A DNA stretch of 64,000 nucleotides from Marivita sp965656765 (GTDB lineage Bacteria > Pseudomonadota > Alphaproteobacteria > Rhodobacterales > Rhodobacteraceae), in assembly GCF_965656765.1 (NCBI RefSeq), contig NZ_CBFHLV010000002.1, positions 62,001 through 126,000 on the forward strand, given 5' to 3'. A program made the translations under genes and the position numbers. Shown piece after piece: positions 16,301 to 24,136 of the stretch (position 1 is its first letter; every line of letters starts with the position of its first letter). The notes under the pieces were generated by a model. That model had not been told where the DNA came from, made no database searches, and saw only the letters and a list, made by a program, of their open reading frames with translations.

Positions 16301-17101
16301 ATGTCTGACGCGAACAGAGAACCTTTGGTGGAGCGCATGGCGTCCAGATGTGGCGTTGATCTCGAACAACAAGTCTTGGTTGGTTTGATCAAGGCAGACG
16401 ATTTTAGGGAAGCGACTCAAGCGTGTTGCCAATGCCCAAAATGGTGCAATTGCAAAGAATTGCTAGGCGATGGCATACCTATGGTCGAGGTGCCGTCATA
16501 CTGCACTAACTCTGCCTTCTTCAAAAAGATTGAACAGCTGGCTTCCACTTTCTGGCGCGAAATCGAGATTGACACCTCGGACGATTCTGTCGTCATTTCG
16601 AGCGATTTTCTTGAAAAACAAATTACTGGCATAGACACACACGTCGACTTAGAGGGCGAAAGCCTTTGGGTAGAAAGCTGGGTACGCCTTGAAAAACAAA
16701 GCCGCTCTTGGGAGTGGCACTATAAATGTGAGAAATGGTTGCTAGAGCACGCGGATCCCGGAGGCCTTGCTGCGATCACGGAACAGACGTCTGCAAGCCA
16801 ATCAAATGCAGGCCGCAACCTTGGTTCGATCGTGCAGAATGCCGAATTTTGCTTTTGGTTAACTCTGAGCGTGGCGAGGGCGATGGGCCTGAACCTTAAA
16901 GCTGCCATGGAAACCGACACGTTATCGCAAACCCAATATGCAAATATGGTATTGGAGTGTTGCCTCTGCCCGTTGCGCGATCAATGCCAGACATGGTTGG
17001 ATGAGACACAGATACCCGCCGATACGTCGCCACCGGGTTGCGCCAACGCTGCAGCTTTTGAACGACTTTCTACCATCTGCGTCGCTTCTAGACTGTCATA
17101 G
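16301..17101 (+). CDS. Protein with two DUF6455-type Cys-rich modules
   Basis: 266 residues. The first module (about 8-80) reads RMASRCGVDLE, then CCQCPKWCNCKELL and a final YCTNSAFFKKIE; the second (about 190-262) reads MGLNLKAAM, CCLCPLRDQCQTWL and CANAAAFERL. Each has the C-x2-C-x3-C/x4-C pattern and the late Cys-Asn-Ala motif I know from the small alphaproteobacterial DUF6455 family, which is usually single-domain and under 100 residues. The Cys clusters suggest metal binding. The 100-residue middle is Trp/acid-rich and unassigned. Soluble, no signal peptide. Function unknown; the start lacks a strong ribosome site. Confidence 0.65.
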   Translation: MSDANREPLVERMASRCGVDLEQQVLVGLIKADDFREATQACCQCPKWCNCKELLGDGIPMVEVPSYCTNSAFFKKIEQLASTFWREIEIDTSDDSVVISSDFLEKQITGIDTHVDLEGESLWVESWVRLEKQSRSWEWHYKCEKWLLEHADPGGLAAITEQTSASQSNAGRNLGSIVQNAEFCFWLTLSVARAMGLNLKAAMETDTLSQTQYANMVLECCLCPLRDQCQTWLDETQIPADTSPPGCANAAAFERLSTICVASRLS

Positions 17102-17433
17102 TGCCGGTAGATTTCGGGCACTCGTTTATCGGCCATAGATAGTGTGAGGTGAGACTTGAAGGTCAAGCTGCGGGCCTGCGGTATGCGCTGTTCAATCTTC
17201 TCTCCGAAACAGTCGCGTGCAATCTACGGCTCGACCCCTTTAAAATTTGGCGGATTACCCGAGTGCTTTGCGCCCCGGTGGTTCAGCATGGCATGATCTA
17301 CCGCTGGGTTCCAAAATTGCCAAGCAAAGCTTCTACAAATCTAGGGGCACCTCAAACAGTGGGCTCCTCGATCATCCACAATTACCATCCGATCAGCTTT
17401 TATGGACCCGGTTTGGGCGGAATAGACCCATGG
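17102..17433. other. Gene-free gap
   Basis: 332 bp between the convergent DUF6455 and DMT transporter genes. No RNA gene, terminator-like hairpin or recognisable protein fragment is visible; frames here are short. Confidence 0.5.
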
Positions 17434-18351
17434 TTATGGTGCTGTGATGGGCGGAGGTTTTCGTCGCTTACCTGAGAGGGCATTTCCAGCGATGGCCGAG
17501 AGTAGAACAATGCCCCCGATCAGAGTATTGGCACTCACTGTTTCCCCTAGGAATAGCCAAACCCAGAGTGGACCGAGCAAGACTTCCGCCAAAGACAACA
17601 GGGCAAGCTCTGCTGCGGGCAGGCTGCGTGAGCCCAGCGTGTAGAGAATCAGACCGGCACCAACCTGAAACACTCCCATACCCATCGCGATACCACCGTC
17701 CTTCGGGCTCAGGACGATGGACAGTCCCAGACCAAGGCATATCGTTAAGGTAATGGCGATCGCAAAGAGGCCCGAAAGGAAGACCGCTGGCAGCATCTCA
17801 CCTGTTCGTCCCCAACGAAGCGCCACAGTGAAGACAGCAAATCCGAACGCCGAACCAAGAGCTGCAAGGCTTCCCATAAGCGCTAAACTTCCGGACTTAT
17901 CACCAACCATAATCCCGATTCCGCCGATCGCGACCGCGATTGCGACCCACGTTGCGGCGCGGACAGGTTCTTGTAACACTAGCCATCCGAGAACCGCCGC
18001 CATGAACGGTGCCGTCGCAAAGAGTAACATGGCATTCGCGACCGACGTATTCTGGATCGCATAGATCCCACCGGAATAGGCTGCAACCAGTGCTAGCCCC
18101 GCGATCACTGCGGGGACCCCGATGCGGCGGATTTGAACAAAGGGGCTTTCGCCGGATCGTATTCGAATAAGCACGTAAAGAAACAGCGACATGCTGATCG
18201 ACCGATAAAGCAGAATTTGCCACACGGCAGCATCTTCGATCATGCGAATGCCAAGGCCTACCGTCGACCAAAGAACCCCAGCCAGAAACACAAAAAGAAT
18301 GCCATACTTGTGGGCGTCCGTATCTGAGGAGGTGGGCGAAAAAGATGTCAT
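17434..18351 (-). CDS. EamA/DMT family transporter
   Basis: 305 residues with about ten predicted hydrophobic segments in two repeated halves, the EamA layout. Landmarks are GVLWSTVGLGIRMIEDA near the start, the end of the first half ATAPFMAAVLGWLVLQEP, and the matching end of the second half LAEVLLGPLWVWLFLGET. The product is an inner-membrane drug/metabolite-type exporter or permease; substrate unknown. A short basic tail (GKRRKPP) ends the protein on the cytoplasmic side. It lies 194 nt upstream of the CobW-like gene on its own. Confidence 0.9.
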   Translation of the reverse strand: MTSFSPTSSDTDAHKYGILFVFLAGVLWSTVGLGIRMIEDAAVWQILLYRSISMSLFLYVLIRIRSGESPFVQIRRIGVPAVIAGLALVAAYSGGIYAIQNTSVANAMLLFATAPFMAAVLGWLVLQEPVRAATWVAIAVAIGGIGIMVGDKSGSLALMGSLAALGSAFGFAVFTVALRWGRTGEMLPAVFLSGLFAIAITLTICLGLGLSIVLSPKDGGIAMGMGVFQVGAGLILYTLGSRSLPAAELALLSLAEVLLGPLWVWLFLGETVSANTLIGGIVLLSAIAGNALSGKRRKPPPITAP

Positions 18352-18545
18352 TTCCTACCAATCAAAATCAACTCTTGGCGCAAAATACCAACTCTGCCCA
18401 AGTGCTGATACCTTATATGCGACATTGCTTGGGGCTGTCATGCTATGCGAGAATGGTTGGCCACGGCCGAAACGCAATACGTTCGGTGGCCGCGTTCGCA
18501 AGCGCTTCGAACTCAAATCCCAACGGCCAATTCTGGTTTAGTGTC

Positions 18546-19430
18546 TCAGTGGCCGAACTTGGCTACCGATGCCCACCAGGTCTCAACCTCGGCCAAGTCA
18601 ATGCGCGCACGAGGGCCGATCCCAACCAAAGCAGGCGAACTTGAACCAGTGATTGGTGTGATATCGATGTTTTGGCCCACGACCTGCACGCCCCAAACGG
18701 CCCCAGCACCATCTACAACTGAGCCTTTAACGCGAAAAAGCCCGGTTGGGCGACCCAACAACGCCTGCTGCAACGCAGCCTTTTCAATGCCGACGACATC
18801 TTCGCTGATCCATGCTGTGTAGTCGGGATGCTTGGCGACCCGTTCGGGCACCGTGACCGGAACCGGGTCTGACAGAACAAGGTCTAACACCGCGGTCACA
18901 TTCGGATCTCGCAGAATGGGCGCATCGGTTAGTTCGACCAAACATGTTTCCAATTGGTCAGACACCTGTTTGGATATGATGACAAGGTCTGCCCGAGAGA
19001 CTTGGTCGCGGACCTGCGGGCCGATCAGATTGTCACTGGCCAAACTTTCGAACGCTTGACCATCGACCAGGGTCACGATCCCCGCATAGCGCATGTCGGG
19101 TTCCGCCTGCGCGGCGTTGGCGATACGCGCCGGATCGGCAACGCCGCTGGCCTCGACGATCAAGTGATCGGGTCGTGGGCTGCGATCCAGCGCATCTCCA
19201 AGCGCAAGGAAAAGGTCTGATCCCATTGTGCAGCACACGCAGCCATTGGTCAGGGCAATGGTGTCTTCGTCTTTCGACGCAAGCAGTGCAGCGTCGATGT
19301 TGATTGCCCCGAAATCATTGACGAGGATCATTAGCTTCAGTCCGTGATTTGCAGCTAGTAACTGATTGATGAACGTCGTTTTCCCAGCACCAAGGTAGCC
19401 AGAGATCACAGTCATCGGCAAAGGTGTCAT
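18546..19430 (-). CDS. COG0523 (CobW-like) GTP-binding metallochaperone
   Basis: 294 residues. Walker A GYLGAGKTTF at the start, the metal-binding GCVCCT motif near residue 65, Walker B-like VEASGVADP, and a C-terminal CobW-type domain (GLFRVKGSVVDGAG). COG0523 GTPases deliver zinc or another metal to client enzymes. The guanine-specificity loop, normally NKxD, reads SKQVSD, so nucleotide preference may be altered. Its ATG overlaps the stop of the upstream amidohydrolase (ATGA), which makes that metal-dependent enzyme an obvious candidate client. Cytoplasmic. Confidence 0.88.
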   Translation of the reverse strand: MTPLPMTVISGYLGAGKTTFINQLLAANHGLKLMILVNDFGAINIDAALLASKDEDTIALTNGCVCCTMGSDLFLALGDALDRSPRPDHLIVEASGVADPARIANAAQAEPDMRYAGIVTLVDGQAFESLASDNLIGPQVRDQVSRADLVIISKQVSDQLETCLVELTDAPILRDPNVTAVLDLVLSDPVPVTVPERVAKHPDYTAWISEDVVGIEKAALQQALLGRPTGLFRVKGSVVDGAGAVWGVQVVGQNIDITPITGSSSPALVGIGPRARIDLAEVETWWASVAKFGH

Positions 19431-21052
19431 AGCAGTGTTTTCCGCCCACCAAAGACAGTGCCAAGAACGTGGATGTCTTTCAGCGTTGCCGGGTCTTGCT
19501 CAAGCGGGTTCGTCGCAAGAATGGCAAAATCCGCACGCTTCCCAACAGAAACTGAGCCAATCTCGCTATCCAGTTTGAGAGTTTTTGCTGCGCCCATCGT
19601 GATTGCGTAAAGCGCTTCTGGCACGGATATACGCTGCGTCACGCCTAAGACGTTGCCGGTCATGGTCTGTCGGTTGACGGCACACCACGCGGTGAAAAGC
19701 GGGCCCATCGGAGTGACAGGTGCATCCGAGTGAATACCAACCGTTAGACCTGCGTCCAGTGCAAAGCGCACAGCATCCATGCGGTTCGCGCGATCTGTGC
19801 CGATGGTCAGCGCGACGTGCTGATCCCCGAAATACCACAAATGGTTGGCAAAAAGATTGACTGAGATGCCAAGATCGGCACATCGCTTGAATTGCGCGGC
19901 ATCCATCATCTGCCCGTGTTGCAGCACATGCCCGTGGTCGGGCCACGACGCATGGCGCATCGCGTTGGCTAGGGCGTCGATCACAACTTCGGATGCCTCA
20001 TCGCCATTGACGTGAATGTGCATCTGAACACCAGCGGCATGCAGCGCGGCGCAGGTCGCATGAATCTGGTCTGGCGCCATATTCCAGATGCCGTTTGGTT
20101 GCCTACCAACATACCCCGGCCATTTGACCCGCGCGGTCCAACCTTGAATTGATCCATCGGTCATCAGCTTTACGGCGCCCAACCTCAATTTGTCGGTGGA
20201 GCGAGCCTTTAGACCCAAGGCACGGGTGCCAAGGGTTGCCGGATCACCGCTGGCCGCCAACGCGGGCACAATGCGAAGCGGAAAATCGTTTTGCCCCGTC
20301 ACTGATAGCATAACCTCGAGGTCTTCGTCCTCAAGCTGCGAAAACAGGTCCGTGACCGTGGTGACACCCGCCCGAGTACCCACCTGTGCGTAAGACCGGA
20401 TTGCGCTTTCATTTTGTGACAGCGCCCGAAAATCAATGCCCAAACGCCGCATGATCGGGAACATCGCTGCCATTTCCTGCAACTCACCCGTGGGCGCACC
20501 ATTGGGGCCTTTGACGACACCTTCAACGTTGGTCGCCTCAGAATAACCTACGAGATCGAGCGCGGCGGAATTCACGCACATCAGGTGGAAGTTCGAAAAC
20601 AGGATCGCGATGGGCCGGGTAGTCGATACCTTGTCCAGATGCGCTCGGCTAAGGCGGTCATCCGGCAGAAAGATTGGATCGAACCCCCAGCCAATCAGCG
20701 GCGCATCGGTGGGCAGCGTCTTCTCAATCTCAGAGAGGCGCGTTACCACATCATCAAGCGATGACAGCCCGGTCCAAAGGCGACCCTCCGGGTCGATCCG
20801 GTCATGATACCCGGTATAGGCAAACTCCCAAATCGCCCCGGCCATCATGTGTGCGTGGCCCTCGACAAAGCCCGGCATCAACACCGCATCGCAAAGTGAC
20901 GTATCGTGGGTCACTTCACCCCATTGGTCGGCGCATGTCGCATCCCCAATGGCCAGAATACGCCCATCGCGCACCGCGACATGAGTGGCATTGGGCAATG
21001 TGGGGTCCATTGTCAGGATCGTTTTGGCTTGAAAAACGGTGATGTCAGGCAT
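19427..21052 (-). CDS. YtcJ-like metal-dependent amidohydrolase
   Basis: 541 residues; start chosen at the ATG with AGAGG upstream because codons further upstream do not resemble the family. The amidohydrolase fold is shown by GFVEGHAHMM (metal HxH), HIHVNGDEA, HVLQHGQMMD and the late HSDAPVTP; the frame ends with the small beta-domain sequence GKRADFAILATNP. This YtcJ-type branch hydrolyses amide or imide bonds of poorly defined substrates. It is followed by the COG0523 chaperone with a 4-nt overlap and diverges from a TRAP operon, so the substrate may be what that transporter imports. Confidence 0.85.
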   Translation of the reverse strand: MPDITVFQAKTILTMDPTLPNATHVAVRDGRILAIGDATCADQWGEVTHDTSLCDAVLMPGFVEGHAHMMAGAIWEFAYTGYHDRIDPEGRLWTGLSSLDDVVTRLSEIEKTLPTDAPLIGWGFDPIFLPDDRLSRAHLDKVSTTRPIAILFSNFHLMCVNSAALDLVGYSEATNVEGVVKGPNGAPTGELQEMAAMFPIMRRLGIDFRALSQNESAIRSYAQVGTRAGVTTVTDLFSQLEDEDLEVMLSVTGQNDFPLRIVPALAASGDPATLGTRALGLKARSTDKLRLGAVKLMTDGSIQGWTARVKWPGYVGRQPNGIWNMAPDQIHATCAALHAAGVQMHIHVNGDEASEVVIDALANAMRHASWPDHGHVLQHGQMMDAAQFKRCADLGISVNLFANHLWYFGDQHVALTIGTDRANRMDAVRFALDAGLTVGIHSDAPVTPMGPLFTAWCAVNRQTMTGNVLGVTQRISVPEALYAITMGAAKTLKLDSEIGSVSVGKRADFAILATNPLEQDPATLKDIHVLGTVFGGRKTLL

Positions 21053-21088
21053 GGGACCTCTCGCAATTGATGCTTTAGGCGTACTGCA

Positions 21089-21146
21089 GAAACCTACGTG
21101 CGCAAATGATTTTGCGCCGCGTGGCTGCGAAACCCACGTCGGCAAA
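21089..21146. promoter_or_regulatory. Two direct repeats in the amidohydrolase/TRAP divergent promoter region
   Basis: gaaacctacgtgcgcaaa (21089-21106) and gaaacccacgtcggcaaa (21129-21146) match at 15 of 18 positions and are exactly 40 bp apart, about four helical turns, in the 205-bp divergent region. This arrangement suits a transcription factor binding the same face of the DNA and controlling both operons. No regulator gene sits in the immediate cluster. Confidence 0.45.
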
Positions 21147-21257
21147 GCAAGCGGCAGAGTGATGAAAAGACCCGGCTTTCCGCAATTCAGCCTAGGCAGA
21201 TCCATATCGTCGTGCAAAGCTGACAGAAAAACCAGACGTACAACAAGGAGATTGATC

Positions 21258-22250
21258 ATGAGATTTCACACCAAAACACTTGGCGCAGTGATGGCGCTGA
21301 CGATGTCGACCGCCGCGGTTTCAGCGCAAGACATCACAATGAACGTGGGCTTCGGCGCGCCTGAGGATTCGCTTTACGGTCGCTTCGGCGGGATCTTTGA
21401 GGAACTGGCCGAGCAATACACCGACGGAGCGGTCGATGTCCGCCTGCGCTGTTGCAATCAGGTTGCCACCGAAGACGAGGGATTCCGTGCGATGCAGTTG
21501 GGCACAGTAGATGGCTTCTTCATCACTGCCAACAACGTCTCACCGCATTGGCCGCTGATGGATGTGACGGTGCTGCCCTATATCTTCCAAAACACGGATC
21601 ACCTCGCTCGCGTCGTGGATGGCGAAGTTGGCGATTTCATCCGCTCGCAGCTTTTGGCCGATACAGGTGTGCATCTGCTGAGCTTTGGTCCGGCGCTTTA
21701 TCGTGATTTCTACAACTCTGTCCGACCGGTGAACACGATGGCGGATATGGAAGGTCTGAAGATTCGCACGCCGAACAACGCGGTGATGCTCCAGACGTTC
21801 GAGGCATTCGGCGCCAACCCTGTGCCGCTCGCGTGGTCCGAAACTCCGACAGCCTTGCAAACAGGCACAGTGGATGGTGGGGACAATGGCACCTCATTTA
21901 TCCGCGACATGAGCTTTTATGAGTTTATGCCCAATCTGGTGATCCTTGAGCACTTCGTGTCGATGGCACCGCTTTTTGCATCCTCCAGCTTTATGGACCG
22001 TTTGAGCGAAGAACAGCGTGAACAGATCATGCGTGCTGCCGTTGATGCGGGCAATCAGTTCAGTGAAGAAGTCCGGACCGAGACGGAAGAAATCCGTCAG
22101 TGGCTTGCGACCGAGGGTGGCATGACGCGGACTGATCCGGATCGCGCAGACTTTATCGCGGCGGCCCAAGAGGTGCAGCAGGCTGTTGCAGCAGAGCGTG
22201 GCGACGAATTTGTTGAACTGGTCAATATGATCAACGCGGCTGCAGAATAA
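21258..22250 (+). CDS. dctP: TRAP transporter substrate-binding protein (DctP family)
   Basis: 330 residues with a Sec signal (MRFHTKTLGAVMALTMSTAA, cleavage near AVSA-Q). The mature protein has DctP features: GAPEDSLYGRFGGIFEELAE at the start, the central FYNSVRPVNTMADMEGLKIRT segment with its conserved Arg, and AWSETPTALQTGTVDGGDN. It is periplasmic and binds the ligand for the permease encoded just downstream. The ATG is preceded by AAGGAG. The ligand cannot be read from sequence, but two amidohydrolases flank the operon, pointing to an amide or N-acyl compound. Confidence 0.9.
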   Translation: MRFHTKTLGAVMALTMSTAAVSAQDITMNVGFGAPEDSLYGRFGGIFEELAEQYTDGAVDVRLRCCNQVATEDEGFRAMQLGTVDGFFITANNVSPHWPLMDVTVLPYIFQNTDHLARVVDGEVGDFIRSQLLADTGVHLLSFGPALYRDFYNSVRPVNTMADMEGLKIRTPNNAVMLQTFEAFGANPVPLAWSETPTALQTGTVDGGDNGTSFIRDMSFYEFMPNLVILEHFVSMAPLFASSSFMDRLSEEQREQIMRAAVDAGNQFSEEVRTETEEIRQWLATEGGMTRTDPDRADFIAAAQEVQQAVAAERGDEFVELVNMINAAAE

Positions 22251-22258
22251 TCGCGACT

Positions 22259-22284
22259 GGCGGGAGCCGAAACAGGCTCTCGCC
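22259..22284 (+). promoter_or_regulatory. Intercistronic hairpin between dctP and dctQ
   Basis: GGCGGGAGCC (22259-22268) pairs with GGCTCTCGCC (22275-22284) over ten base pairs, one of them G-U, with loop gaaaca. No T-run follows, so it is more likely an mRNA stabiliser or partial attenuator that raises binding-protein levels over permease levels. Confidence 0.6.
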
Positions 22285-22306
22285 CAATTCAGACTGGGGG
22301 CACGTC

Positions 22307-22840
22307 ATGGTCGTTCTGCGATGGCTCGAAAAGCACTTTGAGGAAGCGCTCTGCTGTATTGCGCTTTCGATCATCGCAGTGGCGGTCATCTCGCAGGTGC
22401 TGGCACGCTACGTGTTCGAAATTGCCCTTCATTGGACAGAAGAGACTGCCGCAATCTGTATGGTCTGGGCAGTCTACATGGGCGCATCTTTGTGCGTCCG
22501 CGAACGGTTTCACATTCGCATTCTGGTCGCAGTCCAAGCCCTGCCGACAAGTGTTGGCCGCTATACAATCTTCATCGCAGATCTCGCCTGGGCCGCATTC
22601 AGTATCATCATGATCCGGGTCAGTTGGGAATACCTTACCGTACTTTGGAAGTTCCCGTCCCGGAGCCCGAGCCTTGGGATAAACGAATTTTATCCACAGA
22701 CCATTCTGGTGATCGGCTACGGCCTGATGTTGGCACGGCTGATCCAGACGTATGTACTATGGTATCGCGACGGGGCGCATGGGTTGCCCGGCATGCTGAT
22801 TGAAGATGGCGATGCTCCGGATGAGGAGCATTTGTTTTGA
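22307..22840 (+). CDS. dctQ: TRAP transporter small permease (DctQ family)
   Basis: 177 residues with four hydrophobic segments. IALSIIAVAVISQVLARYVFEIALHWTEE followed by a second segment with CVRERFHIRI is the DctQ pattern. It pairs with DctM in the inner membrane to form the secondary, sodium-dependent TRAP importer. Its TGA overlaps the TTG start of dctM, so translation is coupled. Confidence 0.92.
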   Translation: MVVLRWLEKHFEEALCCIALSIIAVAVISQVLARYVFEIALHWTEETAAICMVWAVYMGASLCVRERFHIRILVAVQALPTSVGRYTIFIADLAWAAFSIIMIRVSWEYLTVLWKFPSRSPSLGINEFYPQTILVIGYGLMLARLIQTYVLWYRDGAHGLPGMLIEDGDAPDEEHLF

Positions 22841-24132
22841 ACGACCTGACGCTTCTGGCCATCGCCTTTGTCGTTCTCACGCTGGTCGGTGTGCCGCTTT
22901 TCGCTGCCGTGGGTCTTACCACCGCTTTGGCGCTGTTCTTGATCGACATCCCGTACACTCTGCTAGCACAGACAGGCTACAACAGTCTGACGCCGTTTCC
23001 GTTGCTGACGATCCCGCTGTTCGTTCTTGCAGGTCGCTTGATGGAAACCGGTGGCATGGCAAACCGAATGATCGGCATCGCAACCAAACTTGTGGGCGCC
23101 TATCGCGGCTCCATGGGGCTGGTGACAGTGTTTGCCTGTATGCTCTTTGGCGCATTGTCCGGGTCCGGCCCGGCGACGACTGCTGCGATCGGATCGGCCA
23201 CTGTCCCCGCGATGAAAAAAGAGGGATACGATGTGCCTTTCGCGGCAGCTATCACGGCCAGTGCCGGAGCGTTGGGTAGCCTGATCCCGCCGTCGAACCT
23301 GATGATCATCTACGGGCTGGTGTCTGAAACCTCGATACCGCGACTGTTTCTGGCGGGCATCATCCCCGGCTTCATCGTGACGACTCTGTTGATGATGACC
23401 ACTTACCTCATCGCGCGCCGTCGTGGCTACGGTGGGGGTGGTGATCCGTTCACTTGGGGCCCATTCCTAAGCGCGGCCTGGGAAGGCAAATGGTCCATTG
23501 GCGCGCCGGTTTTGATCTTGGGTGGTATCTATGGCGGTGTCTTCACCCCGACCGAAGCGGCGGGGGTCGCTGTGTTCTACGCGCTATTCGTTGGCCTTTT
23601 TGTCTACCGCGAACTGACGGTGCGCAAAGTGCTAGAGGCGCTTCGGTTCACGGCGCTGCTGACCGGTATCCTGATTCTGCTTACGCCGACGCTGGCCTTT
23701 GGTCAGTTGACCGCGTTCTACGATGTGCCCGCCGCCGTGCAGTCCGGAATCACGTCGATCACTACAAGCCCGTTCCTTGTTCTGATGCTGATCGGGGTCT
23801 TCTACATCTTCATCGGCACCTTTATGGAAAGCCTTGCCCAGATTGTGCTTTTCACCGCTGTGTTCCTGCCGCTGGTTGTGTCTTTGGGCATCGACCCGGT
23901 GTTGTTCGGCATCTTCACCGTCATCACTTGCGAGATCGGCTTCCTGACGCCGCCGCTTGGGGCAAACCTGACCATAGCCTCGCGGATCTCGAAAATTTCG
24001 CTCGAACGGATCTCGGTCGCAGTGCTGCCGTTCATTGCGGCCTATATCGTCGGGATGGTGATCTTGATCCTGTTCCCGGAATTAACACTGTTCCTCCCTA
24101 ACTGGGTCTACGGGCCCGCATCCGTGAGGTAG
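22837..24132 (+). CDS. dctM: TRAP transporter large permease (DctM family)
   Basis: 431 residues, almost entirely hydrophobic, about 12 segments. Family motifs include PLFVLAGRLMETGGMANR, ALSGSGPATTAAIGS, LIPPSNLMIIYG, and the second-half FIGTFMESLAQIVLFT and ITCEIGFLTPPLGANL. The start is a TTG overlapping the dctQ stop (TTGA), with AGGAG about 9 nt upstream; no in-frame ATG lies near. It is the ion-coupled transport channel of the system. The downstream D-aminoacylase-like gene starts 4 nt after its stop. Confidence 0.94.
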   Translation: MNDLTLLAIAFVVLTLVGVPLFAAVGLTTALALFLIDIPYTLLAQTGYNSLTPFPLLTIPLFVLAGRLMETGGMANRMIGIATKLVGAYRGSMGLVTVFACMLFGALSGSGPATTAAIGSATVPAMKKEGYDVPFAAAITASAGALGSLIPPSNLMIIYGLVSETSIPRLFLAGIIPGFIVTTLLMMTTYLIARRRGYGGGGDPFTWGPFLSAAWEGKWSIGAPVLILGGIYGGVFTPTEAAGVAVFYALFVGLFVYRELTVRKVLEALRFTALLTGILILLTPTLAFGQLTAFYDVPAAVQSGITSITTSPFLVLMLIGVFYIFIGTFMESLAQIVLFTAVFLPLVVSLGIDPVLFGIFTVITCEIGFLTPPLGANLTIASRISKISLERISVAVLPFIAAYIVGMVILILFPELTLFLPNWVYGPASVR

Positions 24133-24136
24133 TCTG

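Noticed and set aside
22689..22698. DnaA box-like TTATCCACA inside dctQ
   Set aside because: Lies in the middle of a coding region; a chance match is expected at this window size.
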